Notes under the pieces: model-generated
Databases searched by the model: none
What the model saw: only the letters and a program-made list of their open reading frames with translations
What the model was told of the DNA's origin: nothing
Translations under genes and position numbers: made by a program
Shown here: positions 8,583 to 17,207 of the stretch, in pieces
Layout: every line of letters starts with the position of its first letter
How positions within the stretch are numbered: position 1 is the first letter of the stretch
NCBI GenBank assembly: GCA_019245755.1
Contig: JAFARC010000006.1
Span: forward strand, 1 to 36,581
DNA length: 36,581 nt
Direction: 5' to 3'
Origin: Mycobacteriaceae bacterium
GTDB taxonomy: Bacteria; Actinomycetota; Actinomycetes; Mycobacteriales; Mycobacteriaceae

Positions 8583-10091
8583 ATGACGCCCAGCATGGGG
8601 AAGACGCCCGCGAGCTCCAGGCATCTGGAGGTGGAGCAGAAGTTCGACGTTGACGGGTCTACGGTGTCGCCGTCGTTCGACGGGCTCGCCGCCGTGGCGC
8701 GGATCGAGCGCGCGCCGTCTCAATCCCTGGATGCGGTCTATTTCGACACCCCGGGCCGCGATCTGGCTGCGCACCGGATCACGCTGCGGCGCCGCACTGG
8801 CGGCGCGGACGCCGGGTGGCACCTCAAGCTGCCGGCCGGCCCGAGCGCGCGCACCGAGGTGCGCGCCCCGCTGACCGGCAGCGATGGGGTGCCCGCCGAG
8901 CTGCGGAACGTGGTGCTGGCCATCGTTCGGGACCGGCCCCTTGAGCCGGTCGCGCGGATCACCACGAACCGGACGGTTGACCACTTGTACGGCGCCGACG
9001 GCATACCCCTGGCCGAGTTCGCCGACGACCAGGTCACCGCGCGCGCCGAGGGCGGCGACGAGCAGCGGTGGCGGGAATGGGAACTCGAGCTGGCCGAGGA
9101 CGGCATCGCCGACGGGCGCGCCGACGACGAGTTGCTGCAACGGTTGACCAACCGGCTGCGCGATGCCGGCGCGCAACCGGCTGGGCACGCGTCGAAATTG
9201 GCGCGGGTGCTCGACGGCGCCCCCGCCGAGCGCCTGACCGCCCGAAGATACGACGATCCAGTGCGTCACGCGGTGGCCGAGGAGATCGAGAACCTGCTGA
9301 CCTGGGACCGCGCGGTGCGCGAGGATGTCGACGACAGCGTGCACCAGATGCGGGTGACCATCCGCAAGATCCGCAGCCTGCTGCAGGCGTCGGAGTCGAC
9401 GTTCGGGCTCTCCGACGACGCGTGGATCCTCGACGAACTGCGCCAGCTGGCCAGCGTGCTCGGGCTGGCCCGCGATGCCGAGGTGCTGGCGCAGCGCTAC
9501 CAATCGGCGCTCGACGAACTGCCGCGGGAGTTGGTGCGCGGGCCCGTGCGCCAGCGCCTCGTCGAGGGGGCCCGTCGCCGCTACCGCTCCGGGCTGCGCA
9601 AATCGTTGGCCGCCATGCGATCTCAGCGTTATTTCCGGCTGCTTGACGCGCTGGAGGCGCTCCTCGCCGCGGAACCACCGCCACCGGAGCCCGGTGCGGA
9701 GCAGTCGACCGAGGCGACCATCGAGGCCGCCTACAAGCGGGTGCGCAAGCGGGCCAAGGCCACCGCGCAGGCCGAGGCCGAGCACCGCGACGAAGCGTTG
9801 CACCGAATCCGCAAGGCCGCCAAGAAACTCCGCTACACCGCCGCGGCGACCGACGAGCCGAAGGTGGCCGACGCCGCCAAGAACATCCAGTCGCTGCTCG
9901 GCGACCATCAGGACAGTGTGGTCAGCCGCACGCACCTAAGCCAGCAGGCCGACGCCGCGCACGCCGCGGGCGAGGACACGTTCACCTACGGGGTGTTGCA
10001 CGAACGCGAGGACGAGTTGGCGCGCCACAGCCGCGAGCAGCTGGAGTCGGTGCTCAAGGCGCTGGACAAGGCGGTGCGCAAGACGCTCTGA
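8583..10091 (+). CDS. CYTH-CHAD domain protein (Rv2226-like)
   Basis: A protein of 502 aa. Residues about 15–210 are a CYTH domain (HLEVEQKFDV carries the ExExK-type signature; further Arg/Lys and Glu pairs follow), the triphosphate-tunnel fold. Residues about 220–500 are a CHAD domain, helical and rich in conserved His/Arg/Lys (HQMRVTIRKIRSLL and HRIRKAAKKLRY), the module that binds polyphosphate. The combination is usually read as a short-chain polyphosphate or triphosphate binding/hydrolysing protein of the cytosol; the reaction of this member is not established. GAAGGGA sits just before the ATG at 8583; an ATG at 8595 is also possible. It follows panB by 92 bp and ends 16 bp before the 3' end of the oppositely oriented RNase P RNA. 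Confidence 0.9.
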   Translation: MTPSMGKTPASSRHLEVEQKFDVDGSTVSPSFDGLAAVARIERAPSQSLDAVYFDTPGRDLAAHRITLRRRTGGADAGWHLKLPAGPSARTEVRAPLTGSDGVPAELRNVVLAIVRDRPLEPVARITTNRTVDHLYGADGIPLAEFADDQVTARAEGGDEQRWREWELELAEDGIADGRADDELLQRLTNRLRDAGAQPAGHASKLARVLDGAPAERLTARRYDDPVRHAVAEEIENLLTWDRAVREDVDDSVHQMRVTIRKIRSLLQASESTFGLSDDAWILDELRQLASVLGLARDAEVLAQRYQSALDELPRELVRGPVRQRLVEGARRRYRSGLRKSLAAMRSQRYFRLLDALEALLAAEPPPPEPGAEQSTEATIEAAYKRVRKRAKATAQAEAEHRDEALHRIRKAAKKLRYTAAATDEPKVADAAKNIQSLLGDHQDSVVSRTHLSQQADAAHAAGEDTFTYGVLHEREDELARHSREQLESVLKALDKAVRKTL

Positions 10092-10106
10092 CGGGCCCCT
10101 GAAGGG

Positions 10107-10507
<401 letters not shown>

Positions 10508-10509
<2 letters not shown>

Positions 10510-10525
10510 AGTACTAACGTACTGC
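10508..10525. promoter_or_regulatory. Inverted repeat and divergent -10 elements between rnpB and the AraC-type gene
   Basis: A perfect inverted repeat with 7-bp arms (GCAGTAC, four-base spacer, GTACTGC) lies exactly at the 5' boundary of rnpB. On the minus strand it contains TACGTT (10521–10516), a TANNNT -10 placed correctly for an rnpB start near 10509. On the plus strand it contains TAACGT (10515–10520), a possible -10 for the regulator gene starting at 10565. No convincing -35 is seen, which is common in mycobacteria. Whether the symmetry is an operator or a by-product of two overlapping promoters cannot be told from sequence. Confidence 0.45.
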
Positions 10526-10564
10526 GCCGGGCATGCCCTGCGCGAGCAGGCGATACTTGTGCCC

Positions 10565-11014
10565 ATGTCGCAGGTGCCACCGGCGCGTTATCTGCTCCGG
10601 GCCAAGGACTTCGTCGATGCCCGCTACGCCGAACCGATCACGGTCGCCGATCTCGCCGCCGCCGCGGGGCTGTCCCGCGCGCATTTCACCCGGATGTTCA
10701 CCCGCACGTTCGGCGAGTCGCCGCGCGCGTATCTGCAGACCCGGCGGCTGGAGCGGGCAGCGGCGCTGCTGCGCTACACCGACCGGTCGGTGGCCGACAT
10801 CTGCATGATGGTGGGACTGCAAAGCGTGGGTTCGTTCACGACCAGTTTCTGCCGGGTGTTCGGCAAGCCGCCCGCCGCGTACCGCGCCAGCCTGCCGCCG
10901 GCGGCGGTACACGCCCGGGTGCCGAGCTGCATCCTGCAACGGGACACCCGGCCCGGGCCCGACACCCGCAAAGCAGCACATGGGGAGAAGACGCGCGGCG
11001 CCGGCCGACCGTAG
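10565..11014 (+). CDS. AraC/XylS-type regulator consisting of the DNA-binding domain only
   Basis: A protein of 149 aa made almost wholly of the AraC double helix-turn-helix: first HTH around ITVADLAAAAGLSRAHFTRMF (residues about 22–42), second around RSVADICMMVGLQSVGSFTTSF (about 78–99), ending with the classic FGKPPAAYR. There is no N-terminal ligand domain, so effector sensing, if any, needs a partner. A Pro/Arg-rich tail of about 35 residues follows. The gene is 10 bp upstream of a VOC-superfamily gene on the same strand, and the pair probably forms one transcript, so the VOC protein's substrate is a candidate signal. Start chosen at the ATG directly before the domain; frames running further upstream cross rnpB and were discounted. 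Confidence 0.85.
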   Translation: MSQVPPARYLLRAKDFVDARYAEPITVADLAAAAGLSRAHFTRMFTRTFGESPRAYLQTRRLERAAALLRYTDRSVADICMMVGLQSVGSFTTSFCRVFGKPPAAYRASLPPAAVHARVPSCILQRDTRPGPDTRKAAHGEKTRGAGRP

Positions 11015-11024
11015 CGTCGGCCTC

Positions 11025-11441
11025 ATGTTGAAGATCGCCGGCGCCCAGCTGTGGGTGCACGACCAGGAAGTTGCGCTGAAGTTCTGGACCGACAAGGTCG
11101 GCCTGGAAGTACGCGAAGACGTTTCGCTGCCCGAATTGGGCGGCTTCCGCTGGCTGACGGTCGGCCCGCGGGGCCAGGACGAGGTGTCGATCGTGCTGAT
11201 GGCCGTGCCCGGGCCGCCGGTGATGGACGACGCCACCCGGTCCCAGGTGCTCGAGGTGGTGGCCAAGGGTTTCGCCGGCACGGTGTTTTTGACCACCGAG
11301 GACTGCCAGGCCGCGTACCGGGAGTTGTCGGGGCGGGGTGTGGAGTTCACCGAACCGCCTCATCAGATGCCCTACGGGATCGACTCGGGCTTTCGGGATC
11401 CCTCCGGCAACAGCGTGCGGCTCACCCAGCGAGCCGATTAG
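11025..11441 (+). CDS. VOC superfamily (glyoxalase/dioxygenase fold) protein
   Basis: A protein of 138 aa with two beta-alpha-beta-beta-beta units, the vicinal-oxygen-chelate fold. Motifs: LWVHDQEVALKFWTDKVGLEV at the start, LTTEDCQAAYRELSGRGVEF in the middle and the closing FRDPSGNSVRL found in most members. Such proteins bind metal or small hydrophobic molecules and act as isomerases, dioxygenases or resistance proteins; the metal ligands are not clear enough here to name a reaction. Probably co-transcribed with the AraC-type gene 10 bp before it. Its TAG stop overlaps the TAA stop of the convergent ZIP transporter gene. Confidence 0.85.
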   Translation: MLKIAGAQLWVHDQEVALKFWTDKVGLEVREDVSLPELGGFRWLTVGPRGQDEVSIVLMAVPGPPVMDDATRSQVLEVVAKGFAGTVFLTTEDCQAAYRELSGRGVEFTEPPHQMPYGIDSGFRDPSGNSVRLTQRAD

Positions 11442-12256
11442 GCCCCAGCGGCGCTGACCACCGCGTCGGTGGCGAAGCCGAGCACGATACCCGCGAAGAT
11501 GCACCAGCTGACCAGCACCTTGAGGTCGGACTTGCGGGCAACGGCGAGCAGTTCGATCACCACGTAGAGGATCGACCCGGCGGCCAGCCCCAGGAACGCG
11601 ATCGACACGAATTCGTTGGTGAACCGCTGGCCGAGCAGGGTGCCGAGGAAGGTCGGCGCGCCGCCGATCAGCCCGGCGACGGCCAAAAAGCCCCAGGACG
11701 GCTTGCGCCCGGTCAGCGGCGCGACGATGCCGAAGCCCTCGGTGGCGTTGTGCAGCGCGAAGCCGATCACCAGCATGGTGGCCAGCGCGATCTCGCCGCT
11801 CGCGGCGGAGTTGCCGATCGCCAGCCCTTCGGCGAAATTGTGCAGCCCGATACCGACCGCGATCATCAGTGACAGCCGGTAGGCGGAGTCGCTCCAGATG
11901 GAGGTGCGGACGTCACCGACGGTGGCCGCACCGGGGCCGTCGGCGCGGGTGCTGTTGCGCCGGGACTGATAGCCGTCCACCCACACCAGCCCCAGCAACC
12001 CGACGCCGAAGGTCACCGCCAGCACCGCGCCACGGGCGAGCGCGGCGCCGATCTGGTGGTGCGAGAGGTGGGTGTCGATCGGCTCCCACGCGTGCGCGAG
12101 CACGTCCCACAGCAGGAATATCAGAATGCCGGTCGCCAGCGCGTTCAGCCCGGTCTTCAGCCGCGGCATCGGTGTCGGCAGCCGGCCCAGCGGCAGTCCG
12201 AGGAAGATGGTGGCGCCGGCGATGGCGCCGAGCACGGCGATCTGAGCTGAGGACAT
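11438..12256 (-). CDS. ZIP-family divalent metal transporter
   Basis: A polytopic membrane protein of 272 aa with about eight hydrophobic segments. The two ZIP signature helices are clear: HNFAEGLAIG in TM4 and HNATEGFG in TM5, whose His and Glu residues form the metal site. ZIP proteins bring Zn, Fe or Mn into the cytosol. A loop with polar residues (about 95–120) separates the N- and C-terminal halves. The start codon overlaps a sequence resembling an IdeR/DtxR iron box (12256–12274), hinting at iron-responsive control. The gene is convergent with the VOC gene, the two stops overlapping by two bases. Confidence 0.9.
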   Translation of the reverse strand: MSSAQIAVLGAIAGATIFLGLPLGRLPTPMPRLKTGLNALATGILIFLLWDVLAHAWEPIDTHLSHHQIGAALARGAVLAVTFGVGLLGLVWVDGYQSRRNSTRADGPGAATVGDVRTSIWSDSAYRLSLMIAVGIGLHNFAEGLAIGNSAASGEIALATMLVIGFALHNATEGFGIVAPLTGRKPSWGFLAVAGLIGGAPTFLGTLLGQRFTNEFVSIAFLGLAAGSILYVVIELLAVARKSDLKVLVSWCIFAGIVLGFATDAVVSAAGA

Positions 12257-12274
12257 GTGGTGAGCCTAACCTGC
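12256..12274 (-). promoter_or_regulatory. Candidate IdeR/DtxR-type iron box at the ZIP transporter start
   Basis: The plus strand reads TGTGGTGAGCCTAACCTGC. Its complement matches the recalled IdeR consensus TTAGGTTAGGCTAACCTAA at about 14 of 19 positions, including the core AGGTTAGGCT. It begins within the start codon of the transporter gene, a position where a bound repressor would block transcription. The core is good but the distal half-site is degraded, so this is a candidate only. Confidence 0.4.
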
Positions 12275-12285
12275 CTTACCGGGTG

Positions 12286-14118
12286 TCAGTCCACCCGTAC
12301 CGCGAGGGTGGCCACCACCGCGTCGGTGCGGGAGCGCAGCGCCGCGGCCAGCACGGCCCCGCGCTGGTTGTGCAGCAGCTGGTAACGGCGCCGCCGGGGC
12401 TCCACCTCGGCGATGAGCACGGTGACGTGGCGGCCTTGCGCGATGTGGCTGCGCACGAAACCGACGATGGGCGCGACCAGGTTGCGATGCGGGCTGGGCA
12501 CGATCTTTAACGGGATCCCCGGATCCCATTGTTCCCACGCCTCGCTCAGGCCCCGGGTGCCGTCGGGATCGATGTCGACGGCGACCGGCATCACCTCGCC
12601 GCCGAGCCGCATCGCAGCCTGTAACGCGCGCTGAGCTACCAGGCTGACCGCCACGACCGGCACGATCACCAGCGCCCTGACATCGGGGCCCGCGACCGGT
12701 TTGGCCGGCGTCCGGCCCAGCCCCAGCTCGTCGGCGACGCGGCGGTAGTAGCGCTCGATCCGATCGAACAGCAGCACCAGCGTGGGCACGATGACCAGCA
12801 CCAGCCAGGCGCCCTCGCGGAATTTGGCCACGATCAGCACCAGGCCGGCGATCGCGGTGAGCGCGGCGCCGGTGCCGTTGAGGGCGGCCTTTGCGCGCCA
12901 GCCGCGGTCGCGCTCCCGCTGCCAGTGCCGCACCAGCCCGGTTTGGCTGATGGTGAACCCGATGAACACGCCGATCGCGAAGACCGGCAGCAGCCGCTGG
13001 GTGTCGGCACGGACGATGAGCAGCACCGCGGCGGACAGCACCGCCAGTGTTCCCACGCCGTACCGGAACACCGGTTTTTCGGCGCGCAGCGCGAACAGGT
13101 GCGGCACCCGGTGGTCCTTGGCCAGCAACTGCAGCAGCACCGGCAGGCCGCCGAAGCTGGTGTTGGCCGCCAGGCCCAGCACCAGGGTCACCGACAGGTT
13201 GATCACGTAGAACGGCCAGCCGGTGCCCATCGCCCCCGCAGTCACCTGCGCGAGCACGGTGACCCCGCCGCGGGGCAGCACGTGCTGCAGGCGGATCAGC
13301 ACCGCCAGTCCCATCAGCATCGCGCCGAGCAGCACGCCGAGGGTGACTTCGGTGTGCTGGGCGCGTTTGACCGCGGGCGTCCGAAACGTGGGCACTGCGT
13401 TGGCGATTGCCTCCACACCGGTCAGCGACGAGCAGCCGGCCGCGAACGCCTTGAGGATCAGAATCGGCCCCAGCGCCTCGGTGGGACGCAGTGGGCCGAG
13501 GTCGGAGCCGATCACCGCGACTGGGTGCGGGTGGGTCAGCCCGACCAGAATGGTGGCCAGGATCGCCACGATGAACACCACCGTCGGGCCCATCAGCACC
13601 TTGGCTGACTCGGCGATGCCGATCATGTTGATGATGGTCAGCAGCAGCAGCCCCGCCATCGCCACCGCCAGCAGGTGATGCGACAGGACGGGGAACACGC
13701 TGCCCAGGCTGGCCGCGCCGGCGGCCAGGCTGACCGCGACGGTCAGCACATAGTCGACGACCAGGCTCGCCGCGGCCAGCAGGCTCACGCCGCGGCCGAG
13801 GTCCTTCTTGGCCACCGCGTAGGCGCCGCCGCCGTCGGGGTGCACGGCGATCACCTGTCGGTAGGAGATCACCAGCACCAGCAGCAGCACGGTGATCGCC
13901 GCGGAGACCGGCACTGTCCAGGCCACCGCGGCAGCGCCGGCGCCCACCAGGATCAGCACGATCGATTCCGGCCCGTAGGCGACGCTGGTCAGGGCGTCCA
14001 GCGACAACGCGGCCAGTCCGCCGATGGCGGTCAGTCGGTGGGAATCCCCCCGAAGGTGGCGCCGCAGCCGGCGATCGGCGATCCGCTCGGCCGGTTCGGG
14101 CTGCCGCGTTGCGACCAT
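12286..14118 (-). CDS. APC-superfamily permease, KimA (YdaO)-like, with cytoplasmic C-terminal domain
   Basis: A protein of 610 aa. Residues about 40–465 hold some 12 membrane segments with the APC signature LTAIGGLAALSLDALTSVAYGPESIVL and the loop HPDGGGAYAVAKKDLG; the last roughly 140 residues are soluble. This arrangement resembles B. subtilis KimA, a proton-coupled potassium importer, and mycobacterial proteins annotated as amino-acid permeases (Rv2690c-like). I infer potassium or amino-acid uptake and cannot decide from sequence. Start taken at the ATG 14118, just before the soluble N-terminus; an upstream in-frame extension overlaps the divergent P450 gene. The P450 starts 58 bp away on the other strand. 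Confidence 0.82.
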   Translation of the reverse strand: MVATRQPEPAERIADRRLRRHLRGDSHRLTAIGGLAALSLDALTSVAYGPESIVLILVGAGAAAVAWTVPVSAAITVLLLVLVISYRQVIAVHPDGGGAYAVAKKDLGRGVSLLAAASLVVDYVLTVAVSLAAGAASLGSVFPVLSHHLLAVAMAGLLLLTIINMIGIAESAKVLMGPTVVFIVAILATILVGLTHPHPVAVIGSDLGPLRPTEALGPILILKAFAAGCSSLTGVEAIANAVPTFRTPAVKRAQHTEVTLGVLLGAMLMGLAVLIRLQHVLPRGGVTVLAQVTAGAMGTGWPFYVINLSVTLVLGLAANTSFGGLPVLLQLLAKDHRVPHLFALRAEKPVFRYGVGTLAVLSAAVLLIVRADTQRLLPVFAIGVFIGFTISQTGLVRHWQRERDRGWRAKAALNGTGAALTAIAGLVLIVAKFREGAWLVLVIVPTLVLLFDRIERYYRRVADELGLGRTPAKPVAGPDVRALVIVPVVAVSLVAQRALQAAMRLGGEVMPVAVDIDPDGTRGLSEAWEQWDPGIPLKIVPSPHRNLVAPIVGFVRSHIAQGRHVTVLIAEVEPRRRRYQLLHNQRGAVLAAALRSRTDAVVATLAVRVD

Positions 14119-14129
14119 CGTCTGATTTA

Positions 14130-14155
14130 ACACCTGCCAGTTGTCAATCAGGTGT
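14130..14155. promoter_or_regulatory. Inverted repeat in the KimA-like/P450 divergent intergenic region
   Basis: Perfect 7-bp arms ACACCTG and CAGGTGT with a 12-base spacer lie in the 58-bp gap between the two divergent genes, 12 bp from one start and 22 bp from the other. The placement suits an operator serving both. No regulator gene is adjacent, so the binding protein is unknown. Confidence 0.35.
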
Positions 14156-14176
14156 CCGGCAAGTAGGCAGAAAGCC

Positions 14177-15409
14177 ATGCACGACGACATCGACCTCACC
14201 GACCTGGACCGCTTCGCCGGCGGGTTCCCGTACCACGTCTTCGACGCGCTGCGACAGCAGTCGCCGGTGTGGTTTCACCCGCCGACCCCGCATTCGCCGG
14301 GGGGCGAAGGGTTCTGGGTGCTGAGCAGATATGCGGACATCGTCGACGCGGCGGCCGACGCCCAGACGTTCTCGTCGGAGACCGGGGGCGCCCGGGCGGG
14401 TGGCGGCACCACACTCGAGGACATGCCGCTGGGCGCGCTGGCCGGTGTCCTGCTGAACATGATGGACGATCCGCGGCACGCGCAGTTTCGCCGAATACTG
14501 ACGCCCAGCGTGTCCCGGCGGGTGCTGCAGCGCATCGAAACGGATCTGCGGGCGCGCGCCGTCGGGATGGTCGAGGCCGTGCTGGCGAAACGGGATTGCG
14601 ACTTTCTGGTGGACGTGGCCGCTGAGCTGCCCCTGCAGGCGGTCGCGCAACTGGTCGGCGTGCCGCAGCAGGACCGGCATGAGTTGATGAACTGGGCCAA
14701 CGTCACGCTCGACTACGAGGACCGTGAAGTCGGCGAAATCACCGAACGTCTGGCTCAGGCGTCGGCGCGGATGTTCGAATACGGCTCCAACCTGTTGCAG
14801 CACAAGCGGGCCCATCCGGCCGATGACCTGCTCTCGATCGTCACCCACGCGCGGATCGACGGCGAGCCGCTGACCGAGGGCGAGCAGCGGATGTTTTTCA
14901 GCCTGATCATCGCCGCGGGCAGCGAGACGACCCGCAACTCGATCGCGGTCGGGATGCTGGCGATGATGGGCCACCCGCAAGCGTGGGAGCAACTGCGGGT
15001 GGACCGCTCCGGGCTGCCGACGGCGGTCGAGGAGATGCTGCGGTGGGCGTCGTCCACGCCGTATAACCGCCGCACCGCGACTCGGGACGTGGTGTTGCGC
15101 GGCCAGACCATCAGGGCCGGCGACAAGGTCACGCTGTGGTGGGCGTCGGCCAACCGCGACGAATCAGCGTTCACCGACCCCCACACCTTCGACATTACCC
15201 GTAACCCGAACCCGCACTTGGCGTTCGGGCGCGGGAGTCACTTTTGCTTGGGCGCCGCGCTGGCCCGGATGGAGATGCGGGTGATGTTCGACGTGCTGCT
15301 GGACCGGGTCGCCGGCGCGACGCTGACCGGGCCGGTCGAATACGTCCGCAGCAACAAACATGCCGGGGTCCGGCATATGCCGGTGCGGCTGGAAGCCGTT
15401 CAGAGATAG
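14177..15409 (+). CDS. Cytochrome P450 (bacterial class I type)
   Basis: A soluble heme monooxygenase of 410 aa, needing separate ferredoxin and reductase; none is encoded nearby. Signatures: I-helix AAGSETTRN near residue 245 (acid/alcohol pair replaced by SETT), K-helix EEMLRW, and heme loop FGRGSHFCLG with Cys357 as the iron ligand. The N-terminal part (HPPTPHSPGGEGFWVLSRYADI) resembles the mycobacterial sterol/lipid P450s of the CYP124/125/142 neighbourhood, but I cannot place it in a subfamily. ATG 14177 is chosen because it opens directly into family-like sequence; an in-frame upstream extension of 12 residues is possible. Its 3' end overlaps the convergent RNase HI/phosphatase gene by 10 bases. 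Confidence 0.93.
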   Translation: MHDDIDLTDLDRFAGGFPYHVFDALRQQSPVWFHPPTPHSPGGEGFWVLSRYADIVDAAADAQTFSSETGGARAGGGTTLEDMPLGALAGVLLNMMDDPRHAQFRRILTPSVSRRVLQRIETDLRARAVGMVEAVLAKRDCDFLVDVAAELPLQAVAQLVGVPQQDRHELMNWANVTLDYEDREVGEITERLAQASARMFEYGSNLLQHKRAHPADDLLSIVTHARIDGEPLTEGEQRMFFSLIIAAGSETTRNSIAVGMLAMMGHPQAWEQLRVDRSGLPTAVEEMLRWASSTPYNRRTATRDVVLRGQTIRAGDKVTLWWASANRDESAFTDPHTFDITRNPNPHLAFGRGSHFCLGAALARMEMRVMFDVLLDRVAGATLTGPVEYVRSNKHAGVRHMPVRLEAVQR

Positions 15410-16473
15410 GCGGTTTGATTGACCAGCCGCACCGACGAGGCCCCGTCGGGGTAGAACTCGGCGATGCTCAGCGAGGCCAGGTCGAGGTGCAGCCGGTAGA
15501 GGATGCCCGGGCCGGCGTCCAGCGCGAGCCGCAGCACTGTCTTGATGGGTGTCACATGCGACACCACCAGCACGGTGGCGCCGCCGTGTTCGGCGACGAT
15601 GCGTTCGCAGGCGCGCCGTATCCGGTTGCCCACGCTGTCGAAGCTTTCCCCCCCGGGGGCAGGGACGCTGGTGTCACGCAGCCATTTTCGGTGCAGTTCG
15701 GGGTCGCGGGCGGCGGCCTCGGCGAAGGTCAGGCCCTCCCACGCGCCGAAGTCGGTTTCGATGAGGTCGTCGTCGACGACGACGTCCACACCCAGCGCCT
15801 TGCCCGCGGCCGCGGCGGTGTCGTAGGCACGCTGCAGCGGCGATGTGATGACGGCGGCGATGCCGCCCCGCCGGGCCAGATATTCGGCCGCGGCGTCGGC
15901 CTGCCGCCGGCCGAGGTCGGTCAGCGCGGGGTTGCCGCGCCCGGAATAGCGCCGCTGCACGGACAATTCGGTCTGCCCGTGCCGCAGCAGCAGCAGCCGG
16001 GTGGGCGCGCCGCGCGCCCCGGTCCAACCCGCCGGGGACGAGTGCGACGGCGCCGTCGGGTTCTGCGATGCCGCGGCGGCGTCCATGGCTTCGTTGGCGA
16101 GCCGGTCGGCGTGCGCGTTCTGACTGCGCGGAATCCACCGGTAGCTGACCCGGCCCAATCGCGCGGCCAGCGACTGGGCCCGGCGGTGCAGCTCGGCCAG
16201 CTCGGGGTGCTTGACCTTCCACCGCCCGGACATCTGCTCGACCACCAGCTTGGAGTCCATCGCCACATCGGCTTCGGTGGCGCCCAGGTTGACCGCCTCG
16301 GTGAGACCGGCGATCAGGCCGCGGTATTCGGCGACGTTGTTGGTGGCCTGCCCGATCGCCTGCTTGGTCTCGGCCAGGATCTGGCCGTGGTCGGCCGACC
16401 ACACCACCGACCCGTAGCCCGCCGGACCCGGGTTGCCCCGCGACCCGCCGTCCGCCTCGACGATCACCTTCAC
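15400..16473 (-). CDS. Bifunctional RNase HI / histidine phosphatase (Rv2228c-like)
   Basis: A fusion of 357 aa. Residues about 1–135 are type I RNase H with the DEDD set visible: EADGGSRG, NVAEYRG, MDSKLVVEQ and AHADRLAN; it removes RNA from RNA:DNA hybrids. Residues about 165–357 are a histidine phosphatase (LLLRHGQTELS; second His in VVSHVTPIK), of the CobC/alpha-ribazole-phosphatase type. The M. tuberculosis orthologue shows both activities, linking DNA maintenance to cobalamin synthesis, in keeping with cobC and cobD nearby. The GTG start at 16473 is preferred because it overlaps the upstream TGA as GTGA and because the RNase H domain begins at once. Confidence 0.92.
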   Translation of the reverse strand: MKVIVEADGGSRGNPGPAGYGSVVWSADHGQILAETKQAIGQATNNVAEYRGLIAGLTEAVNLGATEADVAMDSKLVVEQMSGRWKVKHPELAELHRRAQSLAARLGRVSYRWIPRSQNAHADRLANEAMDAAAASQNPTAPSHSSPAGWTGARGAPTRLLLLRHGQTELSVQRRYSGRGNPALTDLGRRQADAAAEYLARRGGIAAVITSPLQRAYDTAAAAGKALGVDVVVDDDLIETDFGAWEGLTFAEAAARDPELHRKWLRDTSVPAPGGESFDSVGNRIRRACERIVAEHGGATVLVVSHVTPIKTVLRLALDAGPGILYRLHLDLASLSIAEFYPDGASSVRLVNQTAYL

Positions 16474-17207
16474 CGATCGGTCCCCTTGACCCGCAACAGG
16501 ATGGTGTTGCATTCCGGGCAGCGCAGCACTTCGTCCTCGGCCGCCGCCCAGATCCGGGCGAGTTCTCCGCGGCCCAGTTCGATCCGGCAGGCGCCGCAGC
16601 GGCGGGCCTGCAGCACCCCCGCGCCCACGCCTGTTGCGGCCCGCTGCCGCTCGTACAGTGTGACGAGGTTGGCGTCCAGTCCGGCCGCCAGCTGCTGACG
16701 TCGTTGGGTGCGGTCCCGCTGCACCCGGTCGATTTCGGTGAGCGCTTCGTCGCGGGCCCGTTGGGCGGCGCCGAGCGCGGTTTCGAGGGTGTCGATCGCG
16801 CCGAGCTCGCGGGACTGGTCGGCCTGCAGTTCCTCGCGGCGCTCCATGACCTCCAGCAGCGAGTCCTCCAGGCTGGCCTGGCGACGCTGCAGCGTCTCCA
16901 GCTCGTGTTGCAGCTCGGTGAGCTGCTTGGCGTTCGGGGAGCCGGAGCTCAGCAGTGACCGGTCGCGGTCTTCGCGCTGACGCACCGCGTCGATCTCGGC
17001 CTCCAACCGCGACACCTGCTCCGCGATGTCATCCAGCGCCAGCCGCACGGCGGCCAGCCTGTCGTTGGCGGCCCGGTACTCGGCCTGTACCTCCTCGTAG
17101 CGGGACTGCTCGGCCAGATGCGCGTGGCGGTGTGCGAGACGACCCAGTTCGGCGTCGAGCTCGACCAGATCGGCCAGCGAACGCTGTTGATCGACTGCAG
17201 CTTTCAT
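16470..17207 (-). CDS. Coiled-coil zinc-ribbon protein (Rv2229c-like)
   Basis: A protein of 245 aa. Residues about 25–175 are a long heptad-rich coiled coil, full of Glu, Arg, Gln and Leu. The C-terminus has two Cys pairs, CGAC and CPEC, about 30 residues apart, forming a C4 zinc ribbon. The family is widespread in actinobacteria between nif3-like and rnhA genes; a nucleic-acid binding role has been proposed but none is proven. The ATG start overlaps the stop of the upstream NIF3-like gene as ATGA, and its own TGA overlaps the next GTG, so it is probably translated in a coupled chain. Confidence 0.9.
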   Translation of the reverse strand: MKAAVDQQRSLADLVELDAELGRLAHRHAHLAEQSRYEEVQAEYRAANDRLAAVRLALDDIAEQVSRLEAEIDAVRQREDRDRSLLSSGSPNAKQLTELQHELETLQRRQASLEDSLLEVMERREELQADQSRELGAIDTLETALGAAQRARDEALTEIDRVQRDRTQRRQQLAAGLDANLVTLYERQRAATGVGAGVLQARRCGACRIELGRGELARIWAAAEDEVLRCPECNTILLRVKGTDR

